Below are positions 1 to 8,616 of a DNA stretch of 36,296 bases, one piece after another. The position numbers and the translations under genes are program-made. The notes under the pieces are model-generated. The model was given only the letters and a program-made list of their open reading frames with translations, made no database searches and was not told where the DNA came from. The first letter of the stretch is position 1. Each line of letters starts with the position of its first letter. Source of the DNA: Candidatus Sumerlaeota bacterium (GTDB lineage: Bacteria; Sumerlaeota; Sumerlaeia; SLMS01). Location of the stretch: positions 1-36,296 of the forward strand of contig SLMS01000012.1 in NCBI GenBank assembly GCA_007133495.1, given 5' to 3'.

Positions 1-20
1 GCCTTGTCCAGCCTTTCCAT

Positions 21-50
21 TTGACAGCCCGAACGCCCCCTACCTACCTT
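21..50 (+). promoter_or_regulatory. possible sigma70-type promoter for the yajC operon
   Basis: TTGACA at 21-26 matches the -35 consensus exactly. The best -10 at an 18-base spacing is TACCTT (45-50), only a half match. It lies about 60 bases before the yajC start. The organism's promoter consensus is unknown, so this is weak. Confidence 0.25.
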
Positions 51-108
51 CCCACCCCCGTTGCTGCCGGGCTTCTCCCGGCGGAGCGATCTCCTATCGG
101 TACAGGTT

Positions 109-609
109 ATGGACCTCAATAGCTTCATTGTTACGCTGGCCACCACCGCCGGTCAGGCGCCGGAGACCGAGCCCGAGGCACCGGGCTTCTTCAACCCCAC
201 CTTCCTGATCGCGATGATCATCATCATCGTGGCCTTCTACGTGCTCATCCAGCGCCCCCAGCGCCAACAGCAGGAGGAGCGCCAGCGCCAGACCAACGAA
301 ATGAAGAAGGGCGACAAGGTCGTCAGCGTCGGCGGCATCCACGGCGCCGTCGCCCGCATGAACAAGGAGAAGGACACCGTCCTCGTCACCGTCGCCAAGG
401 GCGTCGAGATGGAATTCAACCGCACGGCACTGACCATCGTCCGCGAGGACCCCGCAAAGGCCAAAGACAAGAAGCAAAAGGAAGAGGAGCAGGAGCCCGA
501 CTCCGGCGAGGCCGCCTCCTCCGCCGCCCCGGAGGAAACACCCGCCTCCAAGCCTCCCGCGCGCGGACCTGCAAAGGGCCGCCAGAAGGGGAAGAAAGCA
601 AGGGCCTGA
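109..609 (+). CDS. yajC: preprotein translocase subunit YajC
   Basis: YajC is a small inner-membrane protein that associates with SecDF and the SecYEG translocon. The 166-residue product has a short polar N-terminus, one hydrophobic helix around residues 30-47 (core FLIAMIIIIVAFYVLI), and then the family hallmark: a basic stretch leading to MKKGDKVVSVGGIHGAVARM and a small beta domain. The C-terminus (about residues 120-166) is a Lys/Glu/Ala/Pro-rich tail, longer than in the roughly 110-residue E. coli protein and probably disordered. I chose the ATG at 109 because the in-frame TTG at 61 would add a non-conserved segment. The HD-domain gene follows after 24 bases and secDF after that, so the three are probably one transcript. 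Confidence 0.93.
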   Translation: MDLNSFIVTLATTAGQAPETEPEAPGFFNPTFLIAMIIIIVAFYVLIQRPQRQQQEERQRQTNEMKKGDKVVSVGGIHGAVARMNKEKDTVLVTVAKGVEMEFNRTALTIVREDPAKAKDKKQKEEEQEPDSGEAASSAAPEETPASKPPARGPAKGRQKGKKARA

Positions 610-633
610 ACGCCCCCACCGCTACGGAACCAC

Positions 634-1419
634 ATGGCAGAGCGCACACCCGCACAGGCAGCCCAGAACAACAAGAGGAACGGACGGCCGGGAACCGTCC
701 GGCCCCGCCGCCGTGCCTCCGCCAAGCGCGCTGCTAAGCCCGCCCCCGAGGCCGGCACCGTCCGCTTCGAACACATCCGCAAGGACCCCGAAGTCCTCGA
801 ACTCATCGAAGGTGCCGACCTGGCCCTGGCCGCCATTGGCTTCACCGACCACGGCATCCGCCACATCGCCCGGGTCGCCAACCGCGCCATGAACATCTGC
901 CGCGACCTTGGCCTGCCCGCCCGCGACCGCGAACTCGCCGGCATCGCAGGCTACCTCCACGACATCGGCAACACCGTGCACCGCAACCGCCACGCCCAGT
1001 CCAGCGCCCTCATGGCCCAGCGCATCCTCTCCCGCATGGGCATGGGCCCCGCCGAAACAGCCGCCATCATGGCCGCCATCGGCAACCACGACGAGGGGGA
1101 CGGGGAAGCCGTCAACAACCCCGGCGCGGCCCTCATCCTTGCCGACAAGTCCGACGTCCTCCGCCAGCGCGTCCGCTCCTCAACCCCCATGTTGACCCGC
1201 GACATCCACGACCGCGTCAATTACGCCGCCACCGACAGCAAGATGGACGTTGATCGGCCCGGCCGTCTGATTACCCTCAACCTCTCCATCGACACGAGGG
1301 TCTCCCCGGTCATGGAGTACTTCGAAATCTTCCTCGGCCGCATGGCCATGTGCCGGCGTGCCGCGAATTACCTCAACTGCGACTTCTCCCTGGTCATCAA
1401 CGGTGTCCGCCTCCTGTGA
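634..1419 (+). CDS. HD-domain metal-dependent phosphohydrolase (between yajC and secDF)
   Basis: This 261-residue protein has the HD-superfamily ligand pattern. His77 lies in DHGIRH, the paired His109-Asp110 in YLHDIGN, a further His152-Asp153 in GNHDEG, and a late Asp171 in LADKSD. Such proteins are metal-dependent phosphohydrolases acting on nucleotides or cyclic nucleotides; the substrate here cannot be told. The first 45 residues are Arg/Lys/Ala/Pro-rich and look disordered, and there is no signal peptide or membrane helix, so it should be cytoplasmic. The conserved C-terminal part includes a run reading DRPGRLITLNLSID. It sits 24 bases after yajC and 42 bases before secDF, suggesting co-expression with Sec accessory factors. 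No strong Shine-Dalgarno sequence precedes the ATG. Confidence 0.85.
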   Translation: MAERTPAQAAQNNKRNGRPGTVRPRRRASAKRAAKPAPEAGTVRFEHIRKDPEVLELIEGADLALAAIGFTDHGIRHIARVANRAMNICRDLGLPARDRELAGIAGYLHDIGNTVHRNRHAQSSALMAQRILSRMGMGPAETAAIMAAIGNHDEGDGEAVNNPGAALILADKSDVLRQRVRSSTPMLTRDIHDRVNYAATDSKMDVDRPGRLITLNLSIDTRVSPVMEYFEIFLGRMAMCRRAANYLNCDFSLVINGVRLL

Positions 1420-1461
1420 GAAGCACACCTGCCCAACGAACAAGAGGATAGCTTTCCCACG

Positions 1462-4278
1462 ATGCAGAAAATCTTCACACCGCGCCTGATCATCGTCCTT
1501 CTCGTCACCGCCGGGTGTCTCTTCGTCACCTGGCCGACGATGCGCTACTTCATCCACATCAACACCATGGGCGAAGAGCCCACCGAGGCCCAGATCGAGC
1601 GCCGCAACGAGCTGCTCGAATCGCCCGGCGTCATCACCCTCGGGCTCGACCTCCAGGGCGGTGCGGACTTCCTGCTCACCGTTGACCAGGACCTCCTCGC
1701 CCGCCGCATCCTCGAAAATCAGGCCGAAGGCCTCCGCGAAGCGTTCCGCCGCGACGCAGTCGACGCCTCCGTCTCCATAGACTTCGAGAGCATCGACGAC
1801 ATGAGCGTCCGCGTGCAGCTCAACGACGAGCGCGACCTCGACTTCGCCACCGAGACACTCGAAGACGTCCTCGGCACCTCCGTCGAACTCTCCGCACAGG
1901 GCAACATCCGCAACCAACTCGCCCAAAGTGAACTCCTTCTCGTTCCGCCCTCGGCCGAACTCCAGGAGTCGCTCGAGCAGGCCGTCGAAAGCGCCCTGCG
2001 CGTCATCCGCCGGCGCGTGGACGAATTCGGCCTCACCCAGCCGATCGTCGCCCGCGCCGGGCCGGACCGCATCCTCGTCCAGATACCCGGCGAAAACGAC
2101 CCCGAACGCATCCGCGAATCGCTCCTTCGCACCGCAGCGATGGAGTTCCGCCTGCTCCACCCCAACCACGAAGACCTCATTACCGAATTCGTCGAAGACG
2201 GCGCCGACGGCGTCGTCCAGGATGGCACCGGACCCGTCAAACGCGAGTTCCTTGAAGAAGTCGAGGAACCCGCCACCGGCCGCACCGTCATGCGCCTGCA
2301 GGACGACATACCCGGCGTGCCCTCCGGCTATACGCTCCGCCTTGGCAGGCGCGTCCACATAGACCCCGTCACCGGCACGGTGGACCCCGAGCGAAGTTAC
2401 GACGATCTGGCCTACCTCGTGGAGGCGCGGGCCCCCATTGTCGGCGAACACCTCCGCCGCGCCGCCGTCTTCACCGACCCGATGGACCACCGCGACCCGA
2501 TCAAGGTCACCATCGACTTTAACCGCCAGGGCGCGGACCTCTTCGCCCGCATTACCTCGGACAACGTCGGCCGGCGCTTTGCCATCATCCTCGACGACGT
2601 TGTCTATTCAGCCCCCAACATCCGCGAACCCATCCTCGGCGGCAGCGCCCAGATATCCGGCGGCTTTAGCCAGGCGGAGGCGCTCGACCTCTCCCGCGTG
2701 CTAAACGCCGGCGCCCTCCCGGCCCCCCTGCAGGTCATCACTGAAAACACCGTCGGGCCCACGCTCGGGGCGGAGTCCATCCGCAACTCTGCCCGCGCTC
2801 TGATCATCGGCGCCGCGCTCATCGTTGTCCTGATGGTCTTCATGTACGTCCACGCGGGGATCATCTCGATTTTCGCCATGACGCTCAACCTACTGCTCAT
2901 CATGGCCATCCTGGGTCTCATGGGGGCCACCCTCACCCTCTCCGGTATCGGTGGCATCCTCTTAACGATGGGTATGGCGGTGGACGCCAACATCCTCATC
3001 TATGAACGATTACGCGAGGAGCTGGACAGCGGCAAACCCTTGCGTGCTGCCATCAACCAGGCCTTCGACAAGGCGTTCTCCGTCATTGTGGACTCCAATA
3101 CCACCTCGCTGCTCCCTGCCCTTGTGCTGGTTCTCTTCGAGGTCGTGGACGGGTCCGTGAAGGGCTTCTGGACCGCCATCGCCATCGGCCTGATCGCCAA
3201 CCTCTACACCGGCATCGTCGTCACCCGCACCCTGATGGAGACGTGGTACACGCAGTTCCGCTCCATCTCGGTGGGCAAGCTGCGGCTGCTCAAGAACGTC
3301 CGCATCCCGTGGATGAAGTACCGTGCCGTCGGCATCGGCGTCTCCGGCACGCTGGCGATCGTCGCTGCTGGTTACCTCATCATCGAAGGGCCGAGTTGGG
3401 GCATCGACTTCACCGGCGGCGTCCTCACCACGGTCGAAATCCAGGACACCCAGGGCGAGGACCGCCTCGTCCTCCTCGGTATGTTCGAGGACCAGTTCGA
3501 CGACGTCCGCGCCATCCGCGTCGTCGGCCAGGAACAGTGGCAGCTCACTGTCCCCCGCGTCGCCGACCGGGAGACGGGGGAGGTGCCCACACTCGACGAG
3601 ATACGCGGTCTTATCTCCGAGCGCATCGGCGACGAATACGGCGAACGCGCCCAGATCATGAGCACCCAGTCCGTCGAGCCCTTCGTCGGCACCGAGTTCC
3701 GCATGACGGCCTTCATGACCATGCTCGTCGCCTGCGCTGTCATCCTCAGCTACATCGCCTTCCGCTTCCAGTGGGTCTTTGGCGCCGGCGCTGTCATCAC
3801 CCTGCTGCACGACGTGTTCCTCGCGCTGGGCCTGTTCAAGCTCCTCGGCCACACGCTCACCCTGGACATCGTCTCCGCCCTGCTCATCATCCTCGGCTAC
3901 TCGGTGAACGACACCATCGTCGTCTTCGACCGTATCCGCGAGAAGATGCAGGAGCGCCACAGCGCCAAGCTCTTCGAGGTCTTCAACCGCGGCATCAACG
4001 AAACGCTCAGCCGCACCCTGATGACCTCCACCACGACGCTGACCGTCGTGGGGCTCATGTTCCTCTTCGGCGGCGCGGGCCTGAGTGCCTTCGCTCTCGT
4101 CCTGCTGATCGGCATCGCCCTCGGTACATACAGCTCCATCTTCGTCGCCAGTGCCCTTGTCTATACATACCTGAACAGCCGCGGCATCACCACCGCCATT
4201 CAGGCCAAGAAGGCAACCACCCGCGTGGCGCTTCCCAAGGCGAAGAAGGCACCCGCCGCGGGCCAGCAGGCACGCTGA
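1462..4278 (+). CDS. secDF: fused protein translocase subunit SecDF
   Basis: SecD and SecF use the proton gradient to pull exported proteins through the SecYEG channel. This 938-residue protein carries both in one chain. The SecD half has an N-terminal membrane helix, the motif LGLDLQGG at about residue 59, a large periplasmic region, and then five helices (about 450-595) with [13 protein letters not shown], where Asp508 is the conserved proton-relay acid. The SecF half starts near residue 610, has WGIDFTGG at about 645, and five more helices with [17 protein letters not shown], where Asp817 is the matching acid. The fused form occurs in Bacillus and several other phyla. A basic Lys/Ala tail ends the protein. 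It follows yajC and the HD gene. Confidence 0.97.
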   Translation: MQKIFTPRLIIVLLVTAGCLFVTWPTMRYFIHINTMGEEPTEAQIERRNELLESPGVITLGLDLQGGADFLLTVDQDLLARRILENQAEGLREAFRRDAVDASVSIDFESIDDMSVRVQLNDERDLDFATETLEDVLGTSVELSAQGNIRNQLAQSELLLVPPSAELQESLEQAVESALRVIRRRVDEFGLTQPIVARAGPDRILVQIPGENDPERIRESLLRTAAMEFRLLHPNHEDLITEFVEDGADGVVQDGTGPVKREFLEEVEEPATGRTVMRLQDDIPGVPSGYTLRLGRRVHIDPVTGTVDPERSYDDLAYLVEARAPIVGEHLRRAAVFTDPMDHRDPIKVTIDFNRQGADLFARITSDNVGRRFAIILDDVVYSAPNIREPILGGSAQISGGFSQAEALDLSRVLNAGALPAPLQVITENTVGPTLGAESIRNSARALIIGAALIVVLMVFMYVHAGIISIFAMTLNLLLIMAILGLMGATLTLSGIGGILLTMGMAVDANILIYERLREELDSGKPLRAAINQAFDKAFSVIVDSNTTSLLPALVLVLFEVVDGSVKGFWTAIAIGLIANLYTGIVVTRTLMETWYTQFRSISVGKLRLLKNVRIPWMKYRAVGIGVSGTLAIVAAGYLIIEGPSWGIDFTGGVLTTVEIQDTQGEDRLVLLGMFEDQFDDVRAIRVVGQEQWQLTVPRVADRETGEVPTLDEIRGLISERIGDEYGERAQIMSTQSVEPFVGTEFRMTAFMTMLVACAVILSYIAFRFQWVFGAGAVITLLHDVFLALGLFKLLGHTLTLDIVSALLIILGYSVNDTIVVFDRIREKMQERHSAKLFEVFNRGINETLSRTLMTSTTTLTVVGLMFLFGGAGLSAFALVLLIGIALGTYSSIFVASALVYTYLNSRGITTAIQAKKATTRVALPKAKKAPAAGQQAR

Positions 4279-4296
4279 GAGAAGTCCCTCGCCAGA

Positions 4297-4321
4297 CCGG
4301 CCGGGCCAACCGCCCGGCCGG
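4297..4321 (+). terminator. GC-rich hairpin after secDF
   Basis: A perfect 10-bp stem (CCGGCCGGGC with GCCCGGCCGG) and a 5-base loop begin 18 bases after the secDF stop codon. No T-run follows, so it may be a U-less terminator or a transcript-end stabiliser rather than a classical intrinsic terminator. Confidence 0.5.
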
Positions 4322-4399
4322 CCACGGCAACCCGAGTTTCCGGTTAGTCCCCGGGGCCGGAGCGCCCCGGCACATCACCCGATGGAGTGCGCGAACGCT

Positions 4400-5407
4400 A
4401 TGGGAGAACTGAACGTCTATTACGAGAAGGACGCAGACCTCGGCCTGCTCAAAAGCAAGACCATCGCCGTCGTTGGCTACGGCAGCCAGGGTCACGCACA
4501 GGCCCAGAACATGCGCGAAGCGGGCATGAACGTCATCGTCGCCCAGCGCCCCGGCGGCCCCAACCACAAGCTCGCCCTGGAGCACGGCTTCGACGTCATG
4601 AGCGCCGCAGAAGCCGCACAAAAGGCCGACATCATCCAGATTCTCCTCCCCGACGAACGCCAGGGCGCCGTTTACGAAAACGACATCGCCCCCAACCTCA
4701 AGTCCGGCAAGGCCATCGTCTTCAGCCACGGCTTCAACATCCACTTCGGCTGCATCCAGCCACCCAAGGATATAGACGTCTATATGGTCGCCCCCAAGGG
4801 CCCCGGCCACCTCGTCCGCTCCGTCTATGCCGAAGGCGGCGGCGTCCCCTGCCTCATCGCCATCCATAACGACGCCACCGGCAAGGCCCGCGACCTGGCC
4901 CTCGCCCACGCATCCGCCGTCGGCGGCGGCCGAGCAGGCATCATCGAAACAACCTTCAAGGACGAGACCGAAACCGACCTCTTCGGCGAGCAGGCAGTCC
5001 TCTGCGGCGGCATCAGCGAACTCATGACCGCAGGATTCGAGACACTCGTCGAAGCCGGCTACCCCGAGGAAATGGCCTACTTCGAATGCCTCCACGAAAT
5101 GAAACTCATCGTGGACCTCGTCTATAAGAAGGGCCTCTCCGGCATGCGCTATTCCATCAGCGACACCGCCGAGTACGGCGATTACTCGCGCGGCAAGCGC
5201 ATCGTCACCGACGAGACACGCGCCGAAATGCGCCGCATCCTGCGCGAAATCCAGTCCGGCGAATTCGCCCGCGAATGGCTCCTCGAAAACATCGCCGGCC
5301 GGCCACACTTCAACGCCATGCGCCGCCTCAAGGCAGAGCACAACGTCGAACAGGTCGGCGGCCGGCTCCGCGACATGATGCCCTTCCTGGACGGCCCGAA
5401 AAAGTAA
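4400..5407 (+). CDS. ilvC: ketol-acid reductoisomerase
   Basis: This is the second common enzyme of branched-chain amino acid synthesis. It isomerises and reduces acetolactate or acetohydroxybutyrate with NADPH and Mg2+. The 335-residue product has the Rossmann motif [14 protein letters not shown] near residue 21, the acidic metal-binding region with [12 protein letters not shown], and [17 protein letters not shown] in the knotted C-terminal domain. Length and layout fit the short class I enzyme. I prefer the ATG at 4400 ([14 protein letters not shown]); an in-frame ATG at 4382 adds six residues. No ilvB, ilvN or leu gene is in the window. A strong hairpin follows the stop, so it looks monocistronic. 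Val-Tyr pairs in it are written GTC TAT, part of the motif enrichment described in the findings. Confidence 0.97.
   Translation: MGELNVYYEKDADLGLLKSKTIAVVGYGSQGHAQAQNMREAGMNVIVAQRPGGPNHKLALEHGFDVMSAAEAAQKADIIQILLPDERQGAVYENDIAPNLKSGKAIVFSHGFNIHFGCIQPPKDIDVYMVAPKGPGHLVRSVYAEGGGVPCLIAIHNDATGKARDLALAHASAVGGGRAGIIETTFKDETETDLFGEQAVLCGGISELMTAGFETLVEAGYPEEMAYFECLHEMKLIVDLVYKKGLSGMRYSISDTAEYGDYSRGKRIVTDETRAEMRRILREIQSGEFAREWLLENIAGRPHFNAMRRLKAEHNVEQVGGRLRDMMPFLDGPKK
4770..4785. repeat. 16-bp perfect palindrome inside ilvC
   Basis: ATATAGACGTCTATAT is a perfect inverted repeat made of two GTCTATA heptamers back to back. It encodes Ile-Asp-Val-Tyr using the Ile codon ATA and the Tyr codon TAT, both uncommon in this high-GC sequence. 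Confidence 0.9.
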
Positions 5408-5437
5408 GCCGCCCACGTAACCGGCAGAACAAAACCG

Positions 5438-5470
5438 CCAAAGGGACACGGCTGCATCGTGTCCCTTTGG
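5438..5470 (+). terminator. strong hairpin after ilvC
   Basis: A 13-bp perfect stem (CCAAAGGGACACG with CGTGTCCCTTTGG) and a 7-base loop lie 30 bases past the ilvC stop. Only a short T-containing tail follows. A terminator role is likely given the position between two genes with a 121-base gap. Confidence 0.7.
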
Positions 5471-5528
5471 TCACTTAAGCCCCCTCCCCGGGCGCACAAC
5501 CACGTATAGACGCCACTGGCCACCATCA

Positions 5529-6299
5529 ATGCTCTTCGACTCTCACGCCCACCTCCACGACGCCAAGTTCCGCAAGGACCGCGCGGACGTCTTCGCCCGC
5601 GCCCGCGAAGCAGGTGTGACCCGCTTCCTCACGCTCGGGGACAATCTCCGCGCCTCCCGCGAGGCCATCGCCCTTGCCGAAACCGAGGACGGTGTCCTCG
5701 CCGCCGCCGGTATTCACCCCTCCGCCGCTGCAGGCTGGGACGAGGACACCGCCCGCCTCCTCGAACAACTCCTCGCCCATCCCAAAGTGCCCGTCCTTGG
5801 CGAAATCGGCCTCGACTACTACTGGGACAAGGAACCCGCCACGCACAAACGCCAGCAGGACTGCTTCCGCCAGCAGCTCCGCATCGCCAAGCGTCTCGGC
5901 AAGCCCGTGTCTATACACAGCCGCGAATCCAACGCGGACGTGCTCCGCATCCTCGCCGAAGAGCAGGCCGGCGAGCCCGGCGGCGTCCTCCACTGCTTCA
6001 TCGGCAGCTACGAGGAGGCCCGCCGCGGCGTGGACCTTGGCTTCCACCTCGGCGTCGGCGGCATCTCCACCTACCCGAAACTCGGTGACCTGCGCGAGGC
6101 CCTCAGCCGCATCGGCCCGGAACACCTTCTGCTCGAAACCGACTCCCCCTACCTTCCCCCCCAGCCCCGCCGCGGCAGGCGCAACGAACCCGCCTACCTC
6201 CGCCAAACCGCAGAGGCGCTCGCAGACCTGCTGTCCCTCCCCCTTGAGGAGATGGCCCAAATTGCAACCCGCAACACAGAACGCGCCTTCCGCCTCTGA
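5529..6299 (+). CDS. tatD: TatD-family metal-dependent hydrolase (DNase)
   Basis: TatD enzymes are cytoplasmic TIM-barrel metal hydrolases with DNase or 3'-5' exonuclease activity. The 256-residue protein shows all the family's metal-site motifs in order: DSHAHLHDAKF at the start, the Glu of GEIGLDYYW, the His of SIHSRE, the His of LHCFIG, and the Asp of LLETDSPYLPPQ, followed by the usual RRGRRNEPAYL. Length is normal. It stands between ilvC and the Rrf2 regulator (70 bases to the next gene). Bacterial genomes often carry several paralogues, so the exact orthologue (TatD, YcfH or YjjV) is not settled; the sequence looks closest to the YcfH type. Confidence 0.93.
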   Translation: MLFDSHAHLHDAKFRKDRADVFARAREAGVTRFLTLGDNLRASREAIALAETEDGVLAAAGIHPSAAAGWDEDTARLLEQLLAHPKVPVLGEIGLDYYWDKEPATHKRQQDCFRQQLRIAKRLGKPVSIHSRESNADVLRILAEEQAGEPGGVLHCFIGSYEEARRGVDLGFHLGVGGISTYPKLGDLREALSRIGPEHLLLETDSPYLPPQPRRGRRNEPAYLRQTAEALADLLSLPLEEMAQIATRNTERAFRL

Positions 6300-6369
6300 A
6301 CCGCCCCAAACCGCTTGCCCGATCCTGCCCTCTTCCCCTTCATGGGGCCCGGCTCAAGGGGGGCAAACC

Positions 6370-6831
6370 ATGCTGTCCAACAAGGCGAAATACGCCATCA
6401 AGGCAATGCTGGCCCTTGCGGACAAGCACGGTCAGGGCCCCGTTCTGATCGGCGATCTGGCCAGCCAGGAGGCCATCCCCCGCAAGTTCCTCGAACTTAT
6501 CCTCCTCGAACTCAAAGCCGCCGGCCTGCTCCACAGCAAAAAAGGCCGTGGCGGCGGTTACCTCCTCCGCCATCCGCCCGAGGAAATCGCCGTCGGCCAG
6601 GTCATCCGCGCCATCCACGGCCCCCTTGCCTGGGTGCCCTGCGCCAGCGCCGGCAGCAAAATGCCCTGCCCGGAATGCACCGACTGGGAAACCTGCTCCA
6701 TCCGCATCGCCATGAAGCAGGTGCGCGACGCCACCGCCGAAATACTCGACAACAAATCCCTGCTCGAAATGCTGGAGGAATCGCGCCAGGCCGCCGAGGA
6801 CAAACGCAACGTCATCGACTTCACCATCTGA
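6370..6831 (+). CDS. Rrf2-family transcriptional regulator with four cysteines
   Basis: Rrf2 proteins are small winged-helix repressors or activators, many of which sense iron-sulfur status, nitric oxide or redox through a bound cluster. The 153-residue protein starts with the typical MLSNKAKYAIKAMLALA and has IPRKFLELILLELKAAGLL (recognition helix region) and SKKGRGGGYLL (the wing). Cys91, Cys100, Cys103 and Cys109 lie in the sensor loop, spaced C-x8-C-x2-C-x5-C, unlike the three cysteines of IscR. A strong ribosome site (AAGGGGGG) precedes the ATG at 6370. No isc, suf or cys genes are nearby, so its targets are unknown. It converges with the next gene, 12 bases apart. Confidence 0.92.
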   Translation: MLSNKAKYAIKAMLALADKHGQGPVLIGDLASQEAIPRKFLELILLELKAAGLLHSKKGRGGGYLLRHPPEEIAVGQVIRAIHGPLAWVPCASAGSKMPCPECTDWETCSIRIAMKQVRDATAEILDNKSLLEMLEESRQAAEDKRNVIDFTI

Positions 6832-6843
6832 CCCCGCCGCTGT

Positions 6844-7812
6844 CTATACTGACCGCGCTCCCCGCCTTCTCTCGCGCCAACGCCGGCAAAGGTCCCGCGC
6901 CGCCTCCGGCCACTCCGCAAACTCGAACTCGAAGCCCGACTCCAGCAGCCGGCCCGGCACGACCCGCCGGCTCTTCAGCACCAGCTCCGACTCCGTCCTC
7001 ATCAGAAACGTTCCGATCTCCAGCATCCACGCCGTCGCGGGGAGCCCGATCCGCGTCCCCCACGCCTGCCGCAGCGCCCGCATGAACTCCGCATTCGGCA
7101 GGGGATTCGGCGCCGCGATGTTCACCGGCCCCTCCAGCTCCTCGTGCTCCATCAGCCAGTACAGCGCCCGCACGAAATCCCGGTCGTGCACCCACGAGAT
7201 ATACTGCCGCCCGTTGCCGCAGGTTCCTCCAAGACCGGCGCGCACCAGCCCCAGCAGCACGTCGAAGATACCGCCCCCGTCCGGGCTCATCGTCATCGCT
7301 GAGCGCATCAGCACCTTGCGCGTCCCCGGCGTTCTTGCCTCATTCGCCGCCTGCTCCCACGCCGTTGCCACGTCTATACTGAACCGCCACGTGTCCGGCG
7401 CATTCGGTTCCCCCCCCCCGATGATCCCCGACGCCTCGTCGTTCGGAGCATCGTACCGGTGCGCGTAGATCGTCGCCGTGCTTGCCTGAAGCCACACCGC
7501 CGGAGGCCGCTCCGCCCGGGCGACCGCCTCGCCCACTGCCCGCGTCGAATCCAGCCGCGAGTCCATGATCTCCCGCCGGTTCCTTGCGTGGTAGCGGCAG
7601 TTCACGCTCCGCCCTGCCAGGTTCACCACCACGTCCGCCCCGTCCACCTCGCGTGCCCAATCGCCCGGGGTTTTTCCGTCCCACTCCACCACCCGCCACG
7701 GAGCCTCCCGCGCCCCCCGGCTCAGCACCACCACCTCGTGCCCGTCCGCATGGAACGCGCGGGCAAGCACCGTCCCCACCTGTCCGCTCCCGCCAGGAAT
7801 CACGATCCTCAT
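6844..7812 (-). CDS. TIGR01777-family NAD(P)-dependent epimerase-like protein
   Basis: This 322-residue extended short-chain dehydrogenase-like protein begins with the Rossmann motif MRIVIPGGSGQVGTVLARA. It carries the family signature VVNLAGRSVNCRY followed by NRREIMDSRLDSTRAVG, the WVHDRDFVRAL segment, and the C-terminal DUF1731-type domain with NAAPNPLPNAEFMRALRQAWG. The family includes E. coli YfcH; the substrate is not established, although some plant and cyanobacterial relatives affect cell division or chloroplast function. A run of ten G residues on the coding strand encodes three glycines in GIIGGGEPN. The stop codon overlaps a GTCTATAC motif at 6842-6849. The gene points against its neighbours and appears to be a single-gene unit. 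Confidence 0.9.
   Translation of the reverse strand: MRIVIPGGSGQVGTVLARAFHADGHEVVVLSRGAREAPWRVVEWDGKTPGDWAREVDGADVVVNLAGRSVNCRYHARNRREIMDSRLDSTRAVGEAVARAERPPAVWLQASTATIYAHRYDAPNDEASGIIGGGEPNAPDTWRFSIDVATAWEQAANEARTPGTRKVLMRSAMTMSPDGGGIFDVLLGLVRAGLGGTCGNGRQYISWVHDRDFVRALYWLMEHEELEGPVNIAAPNPLPNAEFMRALRQAWGTRIGLPATAWMLEIGTFLMRTESELVLKSRRVVPGRLLESGFEFEFAEWPEAARDLCRRWRERRRGARSV
7410..7419. repeat. C10 (G10 on coding strand) homopolymer inside a gene
   Basis: Ten consecutive C residues lie within the TIGR01777-family reading frame. The frame is intact in this copy. Tracts of this length are prone to slippage. Confidence 0.85.
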
Positions 7813-8199
7813 GGGTTGGTGCCCTCCCCGGGTGGATTGTCATGGATGCGATTCGGCTGTTCCGAACTGCCCGGCATTGGGCGGTGCCTCACAGTCTGGG
7901 TTTCCATGATCCTCTCTTTGGTGCCCCTCTGCGGGAGCCTTGTCAAACGGGCTTTCACGCCGATCAGTCCACAGGCACGATCATGGACGGCGTGGACAGA
8001 GCGGACTGTTACGCTGGTCCCCTCCGCCCCTTGCGTCGCTTCGGTCCCTCCGCGGCCCCACTCGCGCCGTCGCGCCGCGGCCCTTTATCCTTGACCGGCG
8101 GGGGGGTGGTGCCCCAAACAACCCGGCCGCATGCGCGACCGGTGGGAGTCCGCCCGTCCGCACGGCAACCAAACGTAAACCATTCAGGAGCACCAATCC
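7813..8199. other. gene-free spacer between the epimerase-like gene and rpsT
   Basis: This 387-base stretch holds the start-side regions of two divergent genes. No reading frame in it resembles a protein. It is C-rich on the + strand and includes a G7 run at 8100-8106. A ribosome site AGGAG lies at 8186-8190, nine bases before the GTG of rpsT. I could not find a convincing -35/-10 pair. It is long enough for an rpsT leader with autoregulatory structure, but I cannot show one. Confidence 0.6.
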
Positions 8200-8505
8200 G
8201 TGGCCAATAAGCTCTCTTCCCGCAAGCGCGTCCGCCAGAACGAGCGCCGCCGCCTGCACAACCGCTCCATCCGCAGTGGCATGAGGACCGCCGTCCGCAA
8301 GGTCAACGATGCCATCAGGGAGCACGACACCGAGGCCCTCGACACGGCTCTCCCCGCCGCCCAGTCCCGCCTCGGCAAGGCCGCAAAGCGCAAGGTCATC
8401 AAGAAAAACAACCTCGCACGCAAGCAGAGCCGCCTCATGAAGGCCGCCCACAAGGCCCGTATCGCCGCCGGCGAGCACGCCGAGGCCCCCGCTGAGGACG
8501 AATGA
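8200..8505 (+). CDS. rpsT: 30S ribosomal protein S20
   Basis: S20 binds 16S rRNA early in small-subunit assembly. The 101-residue, very basic product opens with MANKLSSRKRVRQNERRR, continues with LHNRSIRSGMRTAVRKV, and has KRKVIKKNNLARKQSRLMKA near the end, all typical of bS20. It is slightly longer than the usual 85-90 residues because of an Ala/Glu-rich acidic tail (about the last 15 residues). The start codon is GTG at 8200, supported by AGGAG nine bases upstream; many S20 genes also use non-ATG starts. It has its own terminator downstream, so it is a single-gene transcript. Confidence 0.97.
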   Translation: MANKLSSRKRVRQNERRRLHNRSIRSGMRTAVRKVNDAIREHDTEALDTALPAAQSRLGKAAKRKVIKKNNLARKQSRLMKAAHKARIAAGEHAEAPAEDE

Positions 8506-8546
8506 ACCACTGTCCCCCACGGACTTGACCTTGCCCACGAAGCCAC

Positions 8547-8578
8547 GGCGCCCGCTAACATCGGGCGCCTTTTCTTTT
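8547..8578 (+). terminator. rho-independent terminator of rpsT
   Basis: An 8-bp perfect stem (GGCGCCCG with CGGGCGCC) and a 7-base loop are followed by TTTTTCTTTT. This is the clearest classical intrinsic terminator in the window. It begins 41 bases after the rpsT stop. Confidence 0.9.
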
Positions 8579-8616
8579 CCTCACGATCACATCTCTAAGG
8601 CCGGGACCGATCGCCC

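Noticed and set aside
1180-2490. A 436-residue - strand open frame
   Set aside because: It is antisense to the HD and secDF genes and has the same low-complexity shadow composition.
4279-4399. Branched-chain amino acid leader peptide or riboswitch before ilvC
   Set aside because: No short Leu/Val/Ile-rich frame or T-box pattern is visible; only the post-secDF hairpin is there.
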